From Firmicutes bacterium M10-2 (lineage in GTDB: Bacteria; Bacillota_I; Bacilli_A; Erysipelotrichales; Erysipelotrichaceae), in NCBI GenBank assembly GCA_000403415.2, contig KE159697.1, positions 105,476-169,475 on the forward strand: 64,000 nt of DNA. Direction: 5' to 3'. The position numbers and the translations under genes are program-made. The notes beneath the pieces were generated by a model, which saw only the letters and a program-made list of their open reading frames with translations, was not told the origin of the DNA and did no database searches. Shown here one piece after another: positions 63,431 to 64,000 of this stretch (the first letter of the stretch is position 1; every line of letters begins with the position of its first letter).

Positions 63431-64000
63431 AAAATTCTTTTCGTTTTGTGAATAAATATCCTAAGATTGCTGTTGCCAATCCGCAAAGCACTCCATAAAA
63501 TCCTGCATGGGTCGTGCTTGCTGTATTGATTCGCGGCATTTGGCGGACCTGTAAGGTATTTCTTGAAGTAAACTGGATCGATTGTGCTTCCTGAAGAAGT
63601 TTCTGATATGTTTTTCCGCCAGCTTGCTGCAATGAAGCATTGACTCCATCCTTATCTTCCTTGCTTAATCTGTTCCATGAAGAAAGCCCGGAAATGATTT
63701 TTGAATAGTTCATCTGGGTCGCGCTTTTATAAGTCATTCCGTTTTCGCTCACATAAGTCTTGATAAATTCTTGAGCTGCATCGGAAAGCGAGTTAGACGT
63801 TGTCGTTTGAGCGGGCTGAGGAACAACCGTTTCCTGCACTGATGATTCAGGAGTGATCGCAGCTGTTTCTTTCGGCTCGGTATTTTCTTCATTTGTACGG
63901 GACAGCGTTTCGATCAGCGACTGAGATTGCTCCGGTTTTTCTTCTGTTTGGGAAGCGACCGGTTCGTCGATTTTCGGATTCGCTACCGATAATGGATCGA
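63429..64000 (-). CDS. C-terminal part of a sorted surface protein (runs off the window)
   Basis: The frame is open from the window edge to the stop at 63429 (about 190 residues visible). The first part is rich in Glu, Pro, Ser and Thr (EKPEQSQSLIETLSRTNEEN), typical of a wall-spanning region. A folded stretch (LSDAAQEFIKTYVSENGMTY) follows. The end is QMPRINTASTTHAG, a hydrophobic helix (FYGVLCGLATAILGYLF) and the basic tail TKRKEF, the layout of a sortase signal. The pentapeptide is not classical LPxTG but resembles a variant around MPRIN or PRINTA. The start is outside the window. Confidence 0.7.
   Translation of the reverse strand, partial: DPLSVANPKIDEPVASQTEEKPEQSQSLIETLSRTNEENTEPKETAAITPESSVQETVVPQPAQTTTSNSLSDAAQEFIKTYVSENGMTYKSATQMNYSKIISGLSSWNRLSKEDKDGVNASLQQAGGKTYQKLLQEAQSIQFTSRNTLQVRQMPRINTASTTHAGFYGVLCGLATAILGYLFTKRKEF

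Overview
The window is from a low-GC Gram-positive bacterium (Bacillota), most likely a gut commensal of the Erysipelotrichia type. This is inferred from compact operons with strong AGGAGG-type ribosome binding sites, Met T-box and SAM-I leaders, intrinsic terminators after most units, a sortase, and an AmtB-PII fusion. Catabolism is aimed at host and plant glycans: 4-deoxyhexuronates, sialic acid and beta-glucosides. No rRNA, tRNA or CRISPR array was recognised. Most genes lie on the minus strand, and nothing here proves a species.

Left part (1-16.4 kb): the end of a mobile element abuts the terminator of a MATE exporter. Next come a tandem DUF1292 protein, a queuosine-salvage pair (tgt, yhhQ), a Nudix gene that appears frameshifted, and an MFS exporter preceded by a leader peptide and an SD-masking hairpin. 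The Nudix and MFS genes end in two copies of a structured 120-bp repeat. The kduI/rpiB-like/kduD/LacI operon for 5-keto-4-deoxyuronate follows, then a permease and a galM-hyuA-HExxH-M28 operon with GTAAAC palindromes.

Central part (16.4-38 kb): an AmtB-PII fusion sits behind a transcription attenuator. A 61-aa gene and a candidate ncRNA share a promoter core. The Met T-box controls metY, metA, a serpin lipoprotein and azlCD. Then come a DMT transporter, two GH1 6-phospho-beta-glucosidases, a two-component system sandwiched between two membrane-anchored sugar-binding proteins, and a sialic-acid cluster (nanA, SSS symporter, nanQ, nanK, rpiR) without nanE.

Right part (38-64 kb): a damaged sortase locus is followed by an AT-rich island with a 52-aa peptide gene, its ABC exporter and a convergent XRE-TPR regulator. 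Then come an MFS, a trigger-factor-like protein without the ribosome-docking signature, and two more GH1 enzymes. A MarR/YczE/YoaK group, an ArAE/SDR pair, an HD protein, DAHP synthase, the hybrid cluster protein, an IS3 remnant, oleate hydratase, metK with a SAM-I riboswitch, metG, an RDD-PHP fusion and the C-terminus of a sorted surface protein complete the window.

The most unusual observations are: (i) two identical 191-bp elements with 15-bp terminal inverted repeats, each inserted into an intrinsic terminator and duplicating its 20-21 bp hairpin, with a third related end at the left edge; (ii) the peptide/ABC/XRE-TPR cassette; (iii) a serpin inside a Met T-box operon; (iv) the leader-peptide arrangement before the MFS exporter; and (v) the sensor operon with two binding proteins and no permease.
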